Shown here piece by piece: positions 32,900 through 47,800 of a stretch of DNA of 64,000 nucleotides. Origin of the DNA: Lepidostoma basale. Its lineage: Eukaryota; Arthropoda; Insecta; Trichoptera; Lepidostomatidae. The stretch lies in contig JAHDVF020001050.1 of NCBI GenBank assembly GCA_022606425.2, forward strand, positions 620,001 to 684,000, written 5' to 3'. How positions within the stretch are numbered: the stretch's first letter is position 1; every line of letters begins with the position of its first letter. The position numbers and the translations under genes were made by a program. The notes under the pieces are model-generated. The model had not been told where the DNA came from and made no database searches. It was given only the letters and a program-made list of their open reading frames with translations.

Positions 32900-35800
32900 G
32901 TAGTTGATAAAACGGAGCATCTTCTACAGCGCCTTTGAGATGAGTAATTCATAAAAATACCGCTCTATAAATTATCTAATTTATTATTATTAGGTCCTTA
33001 CATATGAAATTGGCGTTTTGCCGTACTGGCAACTTTGATCTCAAATATCTTCTCTTTGGTTAGGAATACCAAATTCAAATTTATACAGCTATTTACTCAA
33101 GTATTTGTGTTTCGAAAATTATAATTCATTTGGTTTTTCCTCGATTGTTTTTTTTCTTTGCGTCACTCAGTTTACAAAACGGAAAACTTGAAATATCGCA
33201 TTATTTGCGAGTGCGAGTTCCACCGTGGCACCAGTGCTGCAGAAACGGCTCGAAGGATTAATGATGTGTATGGCGACGGTGCGGCAAAAGAAAACGCAGT
33301 GCGTTTTTGGTTCCCACGTTTTCGTTCTGGAAATTTCGACCTGCAGAACAAGCCCCGTGGACGGCCGGAGACCAAATTTGATAATGAAGAATTGAAGGCT
33401 ATTGTGGAAGCGGATCCATCGCAAACCACGTCCGAGTTAGCTGCAGGCTGCGGTGTTAGTGATAAAACTGTTTTAATCCATTTGAAGCAAATTGGGAAGG
33501 TGAAAAAGCTTGAAAGGTGGGTACCTCACGAATTGAGTGAAGCAAATCAACAAACGCGCGTTGACTACTGCGTTGCATTACTCAACCGGCACAATAATGA
33601 AGGGATTTTGAATCGAATGTGATTTGAATGTGATTTCGAATGTGATTTGAATCGAATCGGATTTTGAATCGAACCTGTGATGAAAAGTGGATCCTGTATG
33701 ATAATCAGAAGCGCTCATCGCAATGGCTGAACCCTGCCGAACCAGCCAAACCATGCCCCAAGCGAAAATTGACTCCAAAAAAGTTACTTGTGAGCATTTG
33801 GCGGACTAGTGCTGGTGTCGTTCACTACAGCTTTCTTAAATCTGGCCAGACGATTACGGCAGATGTCTATTGTCAGCAACTGCAAACCATGATGGAAAAG
33901 CTAGCTGCTAAACAACCGAGGCTGGTTAATCGCTCTAGGCTGCTTCATAATAACGCTAGACCACACACTGCACAACAGACGGCTACCAAATTGGAAGAGC
34001 TTCAATTGGAATGTCTAAGACATCCACCATACTCTCCGGACCTTGCCCCAACAGATTACTATTTTTTTCGAAATTTGGATAACTTCTTGCAAGGGAAAAA
34101 ATTCAACTCCGATGGGGCAGTCCAAACCGACTTCAAAGATTTTATTGATTCCGGTCCGAATGGTTTTTTTAGTAAAGGGATCGACGAACTACCTATGAGA
34201 GGGCAAAAGTGCATAGATAGCAATGGTACGTACTTTGATTAAATAAATATATTATATTTAAAAAAAATCAACTTTATGTTCCTCCCATACAAAACGCCAA
34301 TTTCATATGTAAGGACCTAATATTACATCGATGTGTTCCATCTTAATGAAAGCGATTTTTAAAAAATGGTTGGAGCAACCCTTCGGGGCGAATGAAACTA
34401 GTTACTCTACTTTTTCTTTTCTTGTCTCTTTCTTTTTTTACATTTTTAAATTATATTTCATCTTTAATTACTCATTATTACTAGTACTACTAGCTTTCTC
34501 TTTAACTTATCAAAGTGTTATTTTATTCTTCTTATATATTTAACCTTATGTCAGTTGTTATATAATATTTGTGGTAGCATGTAATTGGCCTTGTTTTGTT
34601 GTCTCTGTGTGTTTATATTCATAAAGGTACTGTATTTGCTGTTTGATACCCTCAATAATAAATAAAAAATACAAAATAATAAAAAGATAGATGGGAAGTT
34701 ACACGGTTATTCTCAAGATTGCAAAAAAACATAACTGTTTCATTAGGAATGTCTTCATTTGAGAAATATAGTGTGAAGATATAGTGTGCAGTGTGCGAAT
34801 ATAGGCTGTAGTATGGAGTGTCTCGGCAGATCACCTCCGTGGGGGAGGGCAAGAGCGTGGAGGAGATCTGCCAGGGTCTGGGCCTGAGCAAGTACGTGGT
34901 GACGGAGCTGCTGCCCAGCCAGCTGATCGTGCCCGGCTTCGTGGACTGCCACCTGCACGCGCCGCAGTTCCCCAACCTCGGCCTGGGCTACGACAAGCCG
35001 CTCATGGACTGGCTGGGGGAGTACACCTTCCCCCTGGAGAAGCAGTATCAGAATACACAATTCGCCGAAACTGTTTTCAATTCGGTCGTGGTGAGTACCA
35101 CTGCACATTGCATGTGTTTGTTAATGTTAAAATTGAATGAGTTCTTGTTTTGACGGAAACACTTTGATATTTTAACATTATTTACTGTTAAATTAAAAAC
35201 ACTGTTTTAATATCAAAAATTGAGTTTATTTTTTATAAAATCGTCGCGACAGCTGTTTCGGTAACCGTATTACAATAAACTGGTAACATCGGCTACCGAA
35301 ACAGCTGTCGCGACGATTTATAAAAAATAAACTAATTTTTTTATATTAAAACAGTGTTTTTAATTTAACAGTGAATAATTATTTTCATTTCTTCAGTCAA
35401 TATATTTCCTGTTGTTGTCTGTTCCTCTTGCATCATGTCACTATGTTTAAGTCAAACAAGTCAATAATGTCTCATTTGTGAATGATAAAATACGATTGAC
35501 GATTGATGATTGATGATTGATGATTAATGATTGATGATTGACGATTGACGATTGACGATTGCCGATTTACGATTGATGATTGATGATTGGCGATTGATGA
35601 TTTAGAACAAATTATTGACAATTAAAGTTGGATGATTGATGATCGATGATTGACGATTGATGATTAAGGACAGATTATTGACGATTGATGTATTGATGAT
35701 TGATTATTATGTAATTATGTATAAATAATCATTCAGACATGAGTCACCACACGGTATTAAAAGATTAACACGTGAGGTCAGGTGGTAATACTCTTATTAA

Positions 35801-38800
35801 AATACTTATTATTTTCAAAATATACATAAAAAAATTACCTAACTAACTAACCATCACACCGTCTCCCCGAAGGGATAGGCAGAAAGAATGAACTGTCACA
35901 CTTTTCTTTCCTGACATATTTCTCTCAATTCCTCAACATTCATACATCGTGTCATGCACGCGCGTCGTTTTCTCTGACTCCTTGCATGGCCGACATTCAA
36001 TATTTGATTATCATTATAATTCGACATTCAAGAATTACCAAATATGATATCTACATAGCACTGTTCACGATTAATCCGTGTGTTATCGTGTGTGTGGGCC
36101 CACTTCCTAGTATTAGGTGCAGCAGATAAAGTATCGAGAATGGTATGGTGCGGTCCTCCTCTCCATTGGCCCAGATAACCTTTTGCCCCCTAGATGTTAT
36201 CACATAGATACTTCCTTCATCAAATTGTTTGGCATTATTAGAGACATATTTGTTTGATAGAACCTAGAATGGGGAGCGAATAAACAATTATATGATTCAT
36301 TAAAAAAATAAATGACATTTGAAACGTTTTTTTTGGAGACATGAGATGTACGAACTGAGAGACAGTAAGTAAGTGAAGAAAAAATATGTCCATGCTATGA
36401 ATGAATCAAGAAATCGAGGAAACTAATTAACAGTAGGCAGAAAGAATGGACTGTCACACTTTAACCAATGCGGCACTCCATCCTTAATTCGAAAAAAACA
36501 CAGTACAGTAAAACCTCGATATAACGGCCCTCTATTACGAAATAACGGACAAAAAATTCGGTCAAATGTAAAAAAAATAAAAGCCTGTTGATATTTTACA
36601 TGACTGAAAGTGAAATAGCAGATGAAGTTATGAACCTAAAGAATGAGGATGGAAGTAAAGATAGCAAAAAAGAAGAAACAAAAATGCAAAAAAATGAAAT
36701 TATCAGTGGTAAGATCACATCTCGACGATTTAATAACTTTTATTGACTATTCGTCAGATAACGAAGTTCAACTATATTATACGCATTTTCGTAATTTTAA
36801 AGAGTTGATTATAAAAAACAGGAAACTTCAAAAGTGCAAACAAAAGTTGATTCCTTTTTCAAAGCTGGATTACCGAAAGCAAGCGCGTCGATATCAAACT
36901 GCAACGTCACTTCACGACGAGTGTCCGAAGACAAATAGAATTATTTTGTGTTTTGTATTGTTTATTTATATCTAAATACAGTGTACATATTTAAAAAAAT
37001 ATATATTGATTTATTTTATACCTGTTTATTTATAACGGACTTTCGGCTTTCCCTCTCCTCAATAAGAATTTGTTTATCTGGAAAGGATGTTTACAAGAGA
37101 TGGAAGAATGGAGAAAGATATCGGAAGAAGGGTTGGAGCTGGAAACAAAATAAATGGTGCACTCAAAGTCATTACCGCAAATAGAAATATATCGACTGAA
37201 TCAAAGATGGCAGTGCACAATGGAGTTCTAGTAGCAACCCTTATGTGTGGAAGTGAAGCTTGGAGTTGGCAGAAGAAGGATGAAAGTAGGATAAATGCCG
37301 TAGAAATGAGGTCACTAAGAAGGATGTGCGGAAAAACAATGTATGATAGAATATCTAATGATGAAGTAAGAAAGGAATGGAAAGCGAATGAATGCTTGAT
37401 AAATAAAATCAAGAAAGGGTCACTAAGATGGTTTGGACATATGGAACGATTGGATGAGGAAAGAATGGCTAAAAATATATATACAAGCAGTGTGAATAGA
37501 GAAAGAAGTCGAGGAAAGCCAAGGAAGACATGGCATGACCATATTAATCAATTACTGAAAGGCGGCCATGTTCGAAGTAGGAACACTCGACGAGCGTGCA
37601 TGTCACGATGTGTGAATGTAAAAGAGGCGCGAGAGTTATGTCAGGATAGAACAATGTGGCGATCCATCCTCTCTGCCTACCCCTCCGGGGAACGGCGTGA
37701 TGTTTAGTTAGTTAGTTGGACCATTCTTCCCTCGTGTTGTGTCCGAAGTATCGAGTAGTGTTGCTATTCCAGCGAAGAACTCTCCGCAATGGCACGACGA
37801 CGGCGTGCTACTTCAGCTCCCTGCACCTGGCCAGCAGCCTGGCGCTGGCGCGCGCGTGCGCGGAGCGGGGCCAGCGCGCCCGCGTGGGCAAGGTCAGCAT
37901 GAGCAGCCCCAACGAGGCCGGCTACTACAACCCCCCCGAGCGAGAGCTCGCGGACACCGAGGCCTTCGTCAGGGCGGTGCGCCAGATGGAGGTGCGTCAC
38001 TATCCCTAATAAATATACTCCATTTAACCCCTATAGTGCGGCCGACTACATTTGCAGTACAAAACATTCTTTCAAACTACAGTAGGCCACATTTCGTCAC
38101 CTGAGAGTAAGAAGGTTCCATCTGTCAAAAGTAAAAAGCTGAGAAAAATGAAGTCAAAGTTTTGTTGGTTTCGGGTGTGTATCTTGGAATAAAAGGGTTC
38201 CATCTGAAGCAGATGAAACTCTTTTACCGAGAAGCGTGTAAATTTTCTCTGGCGAAAGTTGGAATAATAAAGTTGTAAGTGTAAATGAATCCTTCTTCAG
38301 TGAATCGTGTGTTTTGAATAATCAGATGGAACTTGATTCTTTTCGTAACATCAAAATGACGAGACTATTACATGTTTTTTTTTAATTGTACGTATAGATA
38401 AGGTTAGTAAAACCCTTTTCCTGAAAAAAAGCCAAATATGAAATTTTGTTAGTTGGAACCATTTTACTCTCATGTGACGATTTGCAGCTCATATTTGAAT
38501 GTATCTTACAAAGCTATTTTATTTAGTTTCTTACCTACTATTAAATTTCGTAGTAGACAGTTCGAGATAATTTATTTACTGCAAATGAAGTCAGCACCAC
38601 AATGTGGGTTAAAAATTATTTTACTCATTATTTATTTCTTGAAAAATTGTATAAAACTCCATATTAAATTCGAAAAAATACAGTTAGATGTTTAATCCTG
38701 AAACAGTGTATTCGTTGAGTAGATACAAATATTAATAAACAACGTGGTGCAGATTATACTAATTTTTAAAATAACAGAGAGCATAGAGGGACTCCCACCG

Positions 38801-41800
38801 CTTATCCAAAGCTGTTATAGGACGCAACGGCGCTTTTTCGCCAGCTTTGCTCATGCAATCTTTAAGTTCGTCCCCCATCCACGGGGGACTTATGTTATTT
38901 TAATCAAAACAAGAGAGACCCAACTTACATTTAATTTACGTTAACCTCTATGTCCCACTCTCACTAAAAAAAACATGTGAGTTACATTAAAAGTGTAAAA
39001 TCCATAATCAGTACGAATGAATACGTCTGTTTTCTATAGAAGGTTTATTATGTTTATGAGAATTACATGTTTCGCCTTGGTAACGCATTACATCTTGAAA
39101 ACCGCCGGGAAAACAATATGATGAATATATAAAACCCTTGAAACATGTCGAGAAAAATATACTCAAAAATGGAAAAAAGATTACAGTGAGAAAGTTTGTA
39201 TTACGAGTATGAACAGAATAGAACAGTACCAAATAATTGTAAGTTGCTCCTTGTGGTAATTGATCGGATTATTTATTTCAGAACGATTTAGTGGAACCCG
39301 TCATAACACCGAGATTCGCTCTGAGCTGCGACATGGAGATGATGAAAAGCTTGTCCGCCATCGCCAAGGAGTACGGCTGCATGATTCAGGTGCTGGTCCT
39401 CTCTGGAACCCTAGCTAAAATAGTTTATTATGATATTTAAAAATGACTATAATCTTGTTTGATTTGGAAACGACATTAGTTCCGTTCAGAGTCCGTTCAT
39501 TTCGGGGAGAATGTTTGAAAACTAGACGCTGTTTATATTTTATTTTTTATGAATAGAAAAAACAAAATATACATCAATAATATTTTATATTCAAACATTG
39601 AAATAAACAACAACAAAATAGTTTTTTTCCAAATAAAAGTGCTATCAGCTTCAATTGTAATAATCACCAAAATTATATCCAACAACATTTTAATGTAGAT
39701 TATTGATTTTCCTAGGGACAAACAATTAAGGCTGTGACTAATATTCAATTAAATAGTCCATTGTTTTGGCCGAAACACTATGATTCTTCAACATTATTAC
39801 TATTAAAATTTAAAACACTGCTATAATATCACAATATCTTTTTATTCACCGAGAGTGTCGCGACAGCTGTTTCATCAAGTGTTACAATAAACACCAGTTA
39901 TTGTAACACCTGATGATGCCAACATCGGTTGGCGAAACAGCTGTCGCGACACTCTCGGTGAATAAAAAGATATTGTGATATTATAACAGTGTTTTAAATT
40001 TTAACAGTAGTAGTATGTTTCAAAGGAATTCGTTTCTTATTTATTTTATTGTTTCAAATATCTGGAGTCCCGGCTAATTGTGTTTGCAAGTTCCCATTTT
40101 TCTGGTTAATTGTGTTGTTACTGGAATTCTGAAACAAAACCACAAAAACCAACATGTCCTTCCACCATCAAAATTACCTCCTTTACCTAATTTCGACGTA
40201 GTAATAATTTTTTAATCACCGAGTATATTAGGAGCTAATGTCGTGCGCTTCGCCTACTTTAGATAACTTTCTGTAACCATCCAGATAAATTTCTGTAACC
40301 AACCAATCAGATAACTTTCTGTAACCAATTTACTAAGTGCTACTCCCACTATTGCAAGTATTCTCCCCGAAATGAATAAACTGTAGACCTGTGAATAGTT
40401 AATGAGAGTGCCCTCGGTTCACAAGGGTGATCTTCCTTCCAGACCCACGTGGCGGAGAACCTGACGGAGTGTGAGCTGATAAGACAAGCCTACCCCGACT
40501 GCGACAACTACTGCGACGTTTACTTCAAGGCTGGCCTCTTCGACAGCCAGGTAACTGTCACCATCTCTCTGTAACATACCTGTACCTGTATGTTCACACT
40601 TTACAATCTTTATTTATGTACGTACATTTTACGATGCAATTTGTCGATCAGTCTTTACTGACAAATGAAATATTCAATACATGTACAGTTTTGAAATACT
40701 ATTTTAGCGTAATTGCATAGATACGGTCATATTTAGATTTTTAGGTTTAAAACACGTCACAGTGCTCCCTTGAGGCAATGCCTTCTTGACGTTATAACTA
40801 TATTATGGTATGTCATTTTCGAGACGGTGCTGCTTGAGGTGATTACATCCCAAAAACGGCGCTAAAGTTAGCATATTATTATTATTATTATTATTATGTT
40901 TTAGAAAATGAAAATAAATAAAGTAACAAACAGTGATTTATTTTGGAACAATGGTGTAAAAACTCTATTTGAAATAATTAATACGAATAAAATCATCAGT
41001 TTTTTTTTTAAGTTTTATGATATTTTTATTATATTTTATGGTTTCACCTTGCTAAGGCATTATCATGAGACGATATATCGGGTTCATACATAATATTTGT
41101 AAAGGGTGGTTTTTTAAGAGGTTTGGCTTTTAAACGGGCAACATTGTTTCTACAGACTGTCAATATGACAGTTGATTTGTAGTCAGTATAATTTACCATT
41201 TTACCATGAATAGACTGACGTCAGAACAGCGCTTGCAAATTGTGCAAATTTATTTTGAAATTCGTGGTTCGGTTCGCCAAACTTATCGTGCACTCCGTCC
41301 ATTATACGGTCGACATAATCGTCCATCCGAGCAAGTTATTCGGAAGACCATTGCCGTTTTCGCACCACGTACCCTCTATTGGATAATACCATCCACAAAG
41401 ACGACAACTGTCGAAAATTGGACTTCACGATTGCGCTTCATTCGAGTTAGCCGTGGCGCTCACATGCCCGAATTCATATTTAAACAATAATGGCATAAAA
41501 TTATCTATTAAGTAAAGCCAATATCATAGACATTAACATTATTTTAATGTGTTTTTTTTTTCATATGAATATGTATTGTATAACTCTAAAAAACACCCTA
41601 TATTATGAATTACAATTGAATACAAAGCCGCAGATTAAATATAAGTTAAGCTATATTTTGTTTCCTGTTTTTTTATTATGTTCTATTGGGATCCCTACAA
41701 CGGATTACCTCAGTTGGTATGAAGAACACGCACTTGGTAAATGATCAATAAAAATATATGTATATCTACATACATACTATAAAACACAAGGGACTATTGA

Positions 41801-44800
41801 AATCTTCTAGTGCTCTTGATTTTTATCTCGCTTAAGACTATCTGAATAAATATGTTCTTATATAACGATGGCGTTCAATGCAACGAAATACAAGGGTTGT
41901 CCGTAAAATAAGTTTCCCTATTTTTTTTCACAATGAAAACCATTTTTATTTACAACGAGCAATACATAATTGGAAAGCTTAGACTTTCGGCTATTTTTCT
42001 ACATACTCGTAGTCCCCGTTGACTTCGACGCACTTTTTCATCCGGGTCACCATATTTTTGATTCCCTGGTCATAGAAGTCTCCCGCCAGGCCGTGAAGGT
42101 AGCTCAGAACCTCTTCTTTCAGCTCCTCTTCGTTTGCAAAATGCGTTTCTTTAAATCAGGGAAGAGATGCTAGTCGCTCGGGGCCAAGTCCGGACTGTAT
42201 GGTGGGTGTAGGACGATCTCCCATCCGAATTTCTCAATAAGCGCGGTGGTACGCCACCGTAAGCATCCTGGGCACCCACCTTGCACAAACCTTAGAATAA
42301 CCTAAATGTTCTGTTAGGATCTTGTCTTGCTGACATCTGGGATCATCTCGCTAATTTCAGTGCATCCTAGCGCACGGCATCTACCTGGACGAGGCGGAGA
42401 TGCAGATGCTGCGGGAACACGGCACGTCCCTGGCGCACTGCCCGGCCTCCAACACGCGCCTCCGCTCCGGCCTCTGCCCCCTGCGCCAGCTGCTGCAGCG
42501 CGGCGTCAGCGTGGGCCTCGGCACGGGTTAGCTCGCACCGCCTTCTAGCTGGAACAGCACCGCACTCACAGCCTTGTCTTACACTTGCTTGTCGTGCGCG
42601 CAGATGTCTCCGGCGGGGACAGCCCCTCCATCTTGGACGCCATCAAGCGCTGCATGGACGTGTCCATCAACCTGGCCCTGCTCAAGGGGGAGACGAGCGA
42701 CACGCGCCCCATCACCTGGACCGAGGCCTTCTACCTCGCCACGCTGGGGGGAGCCAAAGGTTTGTGCTCTTCACTATGTTTACATCACGGACAAATGTTT
42801 ACATTTGATATGGCCTTACTTATACAGCCGATGACGTCCACTGCTGGGCATAGGCCTCCCCCATTACTTCTCTATATATTCCTATCTTATGCTCAGATAA
42901 TCGTGTGTCGTGTGGGGGGTCTCGATGTACGACATAGTTTCAAATACTAATAAGGAAGGAATATAGAGTGGAAGAAAGTAGTATGAACAAAATTATGAAA
43001 AGATCCCTGCGATGGTTTGGTCACGTGAAACGCATGGATGAAGAAAGATTGGTTAAGAAAGTATACTTTGATGATGTAAATGGAGTACAGAGTCGAGGAA
43101 GACCGAGGAAAACATGGCATATCGGCCATGTTCTTTCACCATTCTTGCTAGGTATGCTAAGCTACCAATCATTGGAGAGAAGGAGGAACATTCACTTGGG
43201 AGTTCACTTCTTTCAGCTGATTGGCGGCCAGATACAGAACTCGGATGTCCTGAGTGATGTAGGTCTATTTGTCCCTGATAATTACCTTCGTCAAAGACAG
43301 CACAGATTGTTTTATTTGCCACGCTGCAGAACCAACCTGCCAATGGTAATGCCTGTGGGTAGGGCAATCTTATTGCTTAATCGAATCGCCTCGGAGGTCG
43401 ACATATTTCGTGATAGTGTGAGTTGCCTCAGGGATGCAATATCAATGTTATGATTTTTTCTTACTCTTAAGCTTAATTTTTATTTTTTTTAATGCTTCTC
43501 TGTTTATAATGTAATTGCAAATGATTTGGAATTGTATGTCTGTAATGTTTGTGATTATTAGCAAAATAAATAAATGAAATGAAATGAAATGAAATTAAAT
43601 TAAATGTTAGAAGTCGGGAGAATCGACGTGCTTGTATGACTTGCTGTATGAATGTGGAGGAATCTAGAGAGGTGTGTCAGGATATAGTAGTGTGGCGGTC
43701 TCTCTGTCTACCCTTTCGGGAAAACGGCGTGATGATTTGTTGTTGTTGATGTTGTTAGAATAAAAAAGATTGTTCCAAATGAACCTAGATAAAGCTCATT
43801 TTACATTAATTCAAAATCCTGATCTCTAAAGGGTGTGGAACAAAAAGGATAAAATATATCAAGGTTAAAATCAGATGGTTATGTAGCAGGCTGTTCCTCG
43901 ATTCCTTCCGCTCACCCTCTCGGCTTTCTTTTAATCTCATTTCGTTCATCTTGTTGTACTCGGCTGAGATAAGAGCTATCAGTTTGCGGCGAGTAATGTA
44001 GTTAGAGTCTACAATGTTATCTGCCATGTGTGCCATACCTAATACTGATGAATCTCCGCTCGCTGCACCAGTTTACGGCACCTTGACACGTTTAAGACGG
44101 CTATTATCGAACCACACTCCGCTACTCCGCTCCTGGTATCGGCTTAAAGATTACTATTCTATTCTACGAGTATTACTAGCTGTACCCGGCCACGCGTTGC
44201 TGTGGCTCACTCTGTAAAAAATACATGTCACAGGTATATATAAAAACACGCGCATATTCGAATGCAACATTGTGTCAAATTTCAAAGCACTCGGTGAATA
44301 ACTTTCAGAGATTTAAGATTTTGAACAAACGAACATTTACATCATTATTTTAAAGCCTACTACATAGAGGGTAGCCACTACATTACCATATAGTTTCTTC
44401 CACCTAAGACGATTAAAATCAGTCAAAAGGAGTATTCCCCATGACACTTTCAAAACTCTTATAAATTCCTTCGTTGTGTCTCGACTCGATTATTGTAATG
44501 GAATTTATGCAAACATTCCAAAACAGCAAATAAATAAACTTCAATCTGCGTTCAATACAGCAGCAAGACTCACTAAAGGCATTCCAAAAAAGTCCCATAT
44601 AACACAACATCTCAAAGAACTTCATGGCTTAAGAGTCCAAAAAGAATCCAGTATAAACTCTGCTGGACAGTCTTCAAAGCGCTACATGGAATGGCACCAA
44701 GTTATATATCTGAACTCTGTATAACGGACAGTCTAAATACAAGGAAATCCACACTTCGCTCGGCGAACTCCTCGGCAATAGGAAGAATAGTTGAGCCGAA

Positions 44801-47800
44801 GCGTTGCCCCAGTACAAATTTCGGGGATCGAGCGTTCGCGGTAGCCGGTCCATCAGCTTGGAACAATCTCCCTTCACACCTCAGATGCATAAATGATCCG
44901 ACAGATTTCAGATCTAAACTGAAAACCCATCTTTTTCATATTTCATACCCAATTTAAACGTTTATATTTTGTTTTATTATATGTTTTAACTGATCGCGAA
45001 AATCAGATGCAACATTTAGATTTTATATTTAAAACACGTCTTAATGCGCCCTTGAGGTGATTACATCACAAAAATGGCGCTATGAAAGTTACCATATTAT
45101 TATTATTAATATTATTATTATTATTATTATATCATATCTCCGAAATAGGTATTTTTTACTTTATTCTTAGTTTTGGCATATTTGTATTTTTTTTGTGTGA
45201 AAAACCCATAACCCTAATTTATTATGAGCTTTGTCAAAAAATATTAAATACAACAAAAAACAAACAATCACGCCGTTTCTAAAGGCAGAGAAAATTGACC
45301 GCCACACAGCTCTATCCTGACATACCTAACTAAGTTCTTCCACATTCATACGACGAGTCATACACAATACTGATCCACAGCTATAAGTGCTCCGCAGTAA
45401 ATCGAACCTTCAGATCGGCCTCACTAACACTCCGGCTGAGTAAGCTTCAGTTCAATCCGAGCTGATGCGGCTGCGAGTGTCACCTTCAGGGAGCAACATC
45501 TTTTTATTTAATCTTCACGTGTGATTAGCAGACAGGATACTCAAATATACCACATCTTATAAAAATCTAACATAAGTATATTATTCAAACCGATACGCCG
45601 CGGTTTTCCATTCGATTATCAATTCAACCGCAGGTTTATTCATTTTTATTTTAATAACTAACTAACTACTAACTAACCATCACGCCGTCTCCCCGAAAGT
45701 CACATTTTAACCGATGTGGCACTCCATCCTTCTCTTTTCGCTCCGCGGGAGACGCGGTGTGATGGGTTGCGAACCTCATCGTCACCAATAGGCATTAATT
45801 CATTTATATAAAAGCTCAAATAATCTAATAAATATAATTAATAACAACAACCGTTTTGTCTGTGTACCTAACTATGAATATATTATTAACATTGAACTTG
45901 AATTTTTTTAACTCTTTGCCCGCTACGACTGACTTTAGTCAGATAAACAAGTCGTACACACAAGATTTGGAGTGTGTGTTTATTGATTATTTGTTATTCG
46001 AGGAAGAGACTGATATAATCTTTAATAACAAAATTGTTAGAAATGATCGTTATATAAATGTAACATTTTTATCAAAATGTATAATCGAAAAATTGACGCG
46101 TAGCGATAACATATCGCCTCTTTGCAAGAATAACGTGTTATCTCGAAAAATTGAAAATTTTAAAAATGAAACAAGATACCCGTCTGAAAGAGTTACCTTG
46201 AAACAGAACACAATATACCACTGTTGCGTGACAACGCAACAGTGGTATAAGACTTTGAGAGAAGTGAAGTATAAAGTGTGGAAAGAGACATCTTTCCCTC
46301 ATAAATTCTCTATTTTTCACTTTAAAAATGCCATGTTTTTGTAGAAAATAATTTTGAACACGGCGGATTTTAATTTTCGAAATGTCACGTTATTATTGCA
46401 AAGAGGCGATACCTATAGGTATATGGTATAACGTTTGCTTAACGATCTAAAGGTTAAAAACCAGTTATTTTATTTATTTACGATAGTACACACGTGTGAT
46501 ACTTTTACTTGTACTAATAAAAACGTTAACAATTAAAAATAATTATCTACATACCTACATGTTATACGGTTACAATTTGGTTACATATTTACTTTGTTCT
46601 CCTCTGAATTTGTTCACATTCTTCTCATTTCTAACATCCTCCGGAATATCTTCACACGTTTTCTGTGCTTTATATACGAGGGAATTTTGAGATCCGTTTT
46701 TTTCCTGAATGGCAGCCTTAGTTGATTTTTCTTTCTTGTCTTATAGTTATGTTCTAAAAAAATTGGCCTTAAAATGAATATGACAAAGACAAAAATATTG
46801 ACTAACACACAAATTGAAGACATTAAAATCCATAATAAAAATGTAGAATGGTGGATGTATATGTGTACCTTGGTCATCTGTTGGCTTTTGGAAGAGGGGG
46901 TCAAGTCAAGGAGATTGATAGGAGAATACAGCTCGGTTGGTCTGCATTCGGAAGGCTGGGCAACATCTTCAAGTCGGACATGCAATTGTTGTTCATCAAA
47001 CATCTTCAAGTTGGACATGTCTTCCTTGGCCTTCCTCGACTCTTTTTTACATTCACACTATTTGTTTATATATTTTTAACCATCATTCGTTCCATATGTT
47101 GAAACCATTTTAGTGACCCTTTCTTAAGGGTCTCCTCTCTTAAGGGTACTCCTTCTTTTTATTTAGGACGCATTCATCCGCCTTATATTTCTATCTAAAA
47201 TCTTCATTGGGTATTCTAACTCATACATTGTTTTCCACACATTATTCTTAGTGATATCATTTCTAGGGCATTTATCCTACTTTCATATTTTTATACATAA
47301 AAGTCGGCACTAGAACCCCATTATGCACTGCCATCTTGCTTCAGTATATACTCGTATTTATAATTGCATTATTTAAATATTAACTGTTAAAATTTAAAAC
47401 ACTGTTAATTTTTATTATTCACTTTTGAGTGTCGCGACAGCTGTTTCGCTAACCGATGTTGGCATCATCAGGTGTTACAAACAGATAATAATGTTGAAGT
47501 ATCATCATAGTGTTTCGGCTAAAACAATGGACTAATTATTTAAATATTGTAAGTAAACAATATTGTTACTGATATGTATTGTTTGAATTCCTAGCTCTGT
47601 TCCTAGACGACAAGACGGGCAACTTTGAAGTGGGTAAAGAATTTGACGCCCTGATCGTGGACATCCACTCCAAGGACACCTGCATCGACCACTACGAGGT
47701 CCCCAATGATGCGGTGGCCCATCACGCAACCTCCCGCGCCGAGCTCGCCTCCTTCCTGCTGCAGAAGTTCCTCTACCTCGGGGACCACCGGAACATCGTC

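Noticed and set aside
36643..36975. Separate small gene with Lys-rich N-terminus
   Set aside because: Lies between pogo/Tigger-like ends and resembles the transposase tail; treated as element debris.
45856..46344. 162-codon open frame as a gene
   Set aside because: Spans inverted repeats of a likely fold-back element and has biased low-complexity composition; kept only as part of the mobile element.
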